Shown here: positions 5,725 to 5,811 of the stretch, piece by piece
How the letters are laid out: each line of letters begins with the position of its first letter
Numbering within the stretch: the first letter of the stretch is position 1
Source of the DNA: Bacteroidaceae bacterium
GTDB taxonomy: Bacteria > Bacteroidota > Bacteroidia > Bacteroidales > Bacteroidaceae
Assembly (NCBI GenBank): GCA_021443405.1
Contig: JABUUA010000061.1
Coordinates: 15,007 to 20,817 of the forward strand
Reading direction: 5' to 3'
DNA: 5,811 nucleotides
Notes under the pieces: model-generated
Seen by the model: only the letters and a program-made list of their open reading frames with translations
Database searches by the model: none
What the model was told of the DNA's origin: nothing
Program-made: the position numbers and the translations under genes

Positions 5725-5811
5725 TCATTCGATGACTTCCAGCAGAGCAGCGCAGCCTTCTGTCACGTCGTTCCACGTCTGCTGAAAGTTGCCCGTGTAC
5801 CAAGGGTCGGC
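5725..5811 (-). CDS. Low-molecular-weight protein tyrosine phosphatase, C-terminal end (5' partial)
   Basis: The last 28 codons of a gene enter from the right edge and stop with TGA at 5727-5725. The peptide begins ADPWYTGNFQQTWNDV and ends CAALLEVIE. This matches the C terminus of low-molecular-weight protein tyrosine phosphatases. There the DP(Y/W)Y motif carries the aspartate that acts as general acid, and a final helix follows with a (G/A)C..LL pattern. The CX5R phosphate loop lies upstream outside the window. Such enzymes are cytoplasmic and in many bacteria act with tyrosine kinases on envelope polysaccharide export. It precedes GtrA by 19 bp on the same strand, so the three minus-strand genes probably share a transcript. 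The call rests on a short piece, but the motif is distinctive. Confidence 0.72.
   Translation of the reverse strand, partial: ADPWYTGNFQQTWNDVTEGCAALLEVIE

Overview
The window looks like a stretch of a Bacteroidota chromosome, most likely Bacteroidales and Prevotella-like. This rests on four things. A -7 element of the Bacteroidota type (TAnnTTTG, here TATCTTTG) sits directly before one gene. No clear Shine-Dalgarno sequences are visible. Glycan-degrading enzymes with a Bacteroidota-style C-terminal tail (a YNLTGQRV-type motif ending in a basic stretch) are present. The short gene junction at 296-347 is AT-rich although the coding DNA is moderately GC-rich. The genus is an inference only.

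Left half (1-2776, plus strand): the end of a glycan-degradation locus. It starts inside the last part of a GH43-type glycosidase (beta-sandwich C-terminal domain), followed after 52 bp by a secreted GH98-family endo-glycosidase. GH98 enzymes cleave either host blood-group glycans or, in gut Bacteroides, complex xylans. The GH43 neighbour favours a xylan or arabinoxylan role here. The GH98 gene is split by an apparent one-base deletion in a C run at about 1891-1894. The catalytic part (348-1913) and the rest of the C-terminal beta domain, a CBM6/35-like module and a secretion-type tail (about 1895-2776) therefore lie in different frames. Restoring one base gives a continuous protein of about 809 residues.

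Middle (2777-2970): a spacer with a strong hairpin and, just before the next gene, a good Bacteroidota promoter that appears to leave almost no 5' leader.

Right half (2971-5811): envelope glycosylation. An ArnT/GT-C-type membrane glycosyltransferase on the plus strand converges, with a 25-bp overlap of coding ends, on a minus-strand cluster read right to left: the last 28 codons of a low-molecular-weight protein tyrosine phosphatase, a GtrA-family membrane protein, and a GtrB-like GT2 glycosyltransferase with two C-terminal membrane helices. Family knowledge suggests one working model. The GT2 enzyme would load a sugar on polyprenyl phosphate in the cytoplasm, GtrA would help flip it, and the ArnT-like enzyme would transfer it to an acceptor on the periplasmic side. 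The sugar and the acceptor cannot be read from the sequence.

No tRNA, rRNA, CRISPR array, insertion sequence or attachment site was seen.
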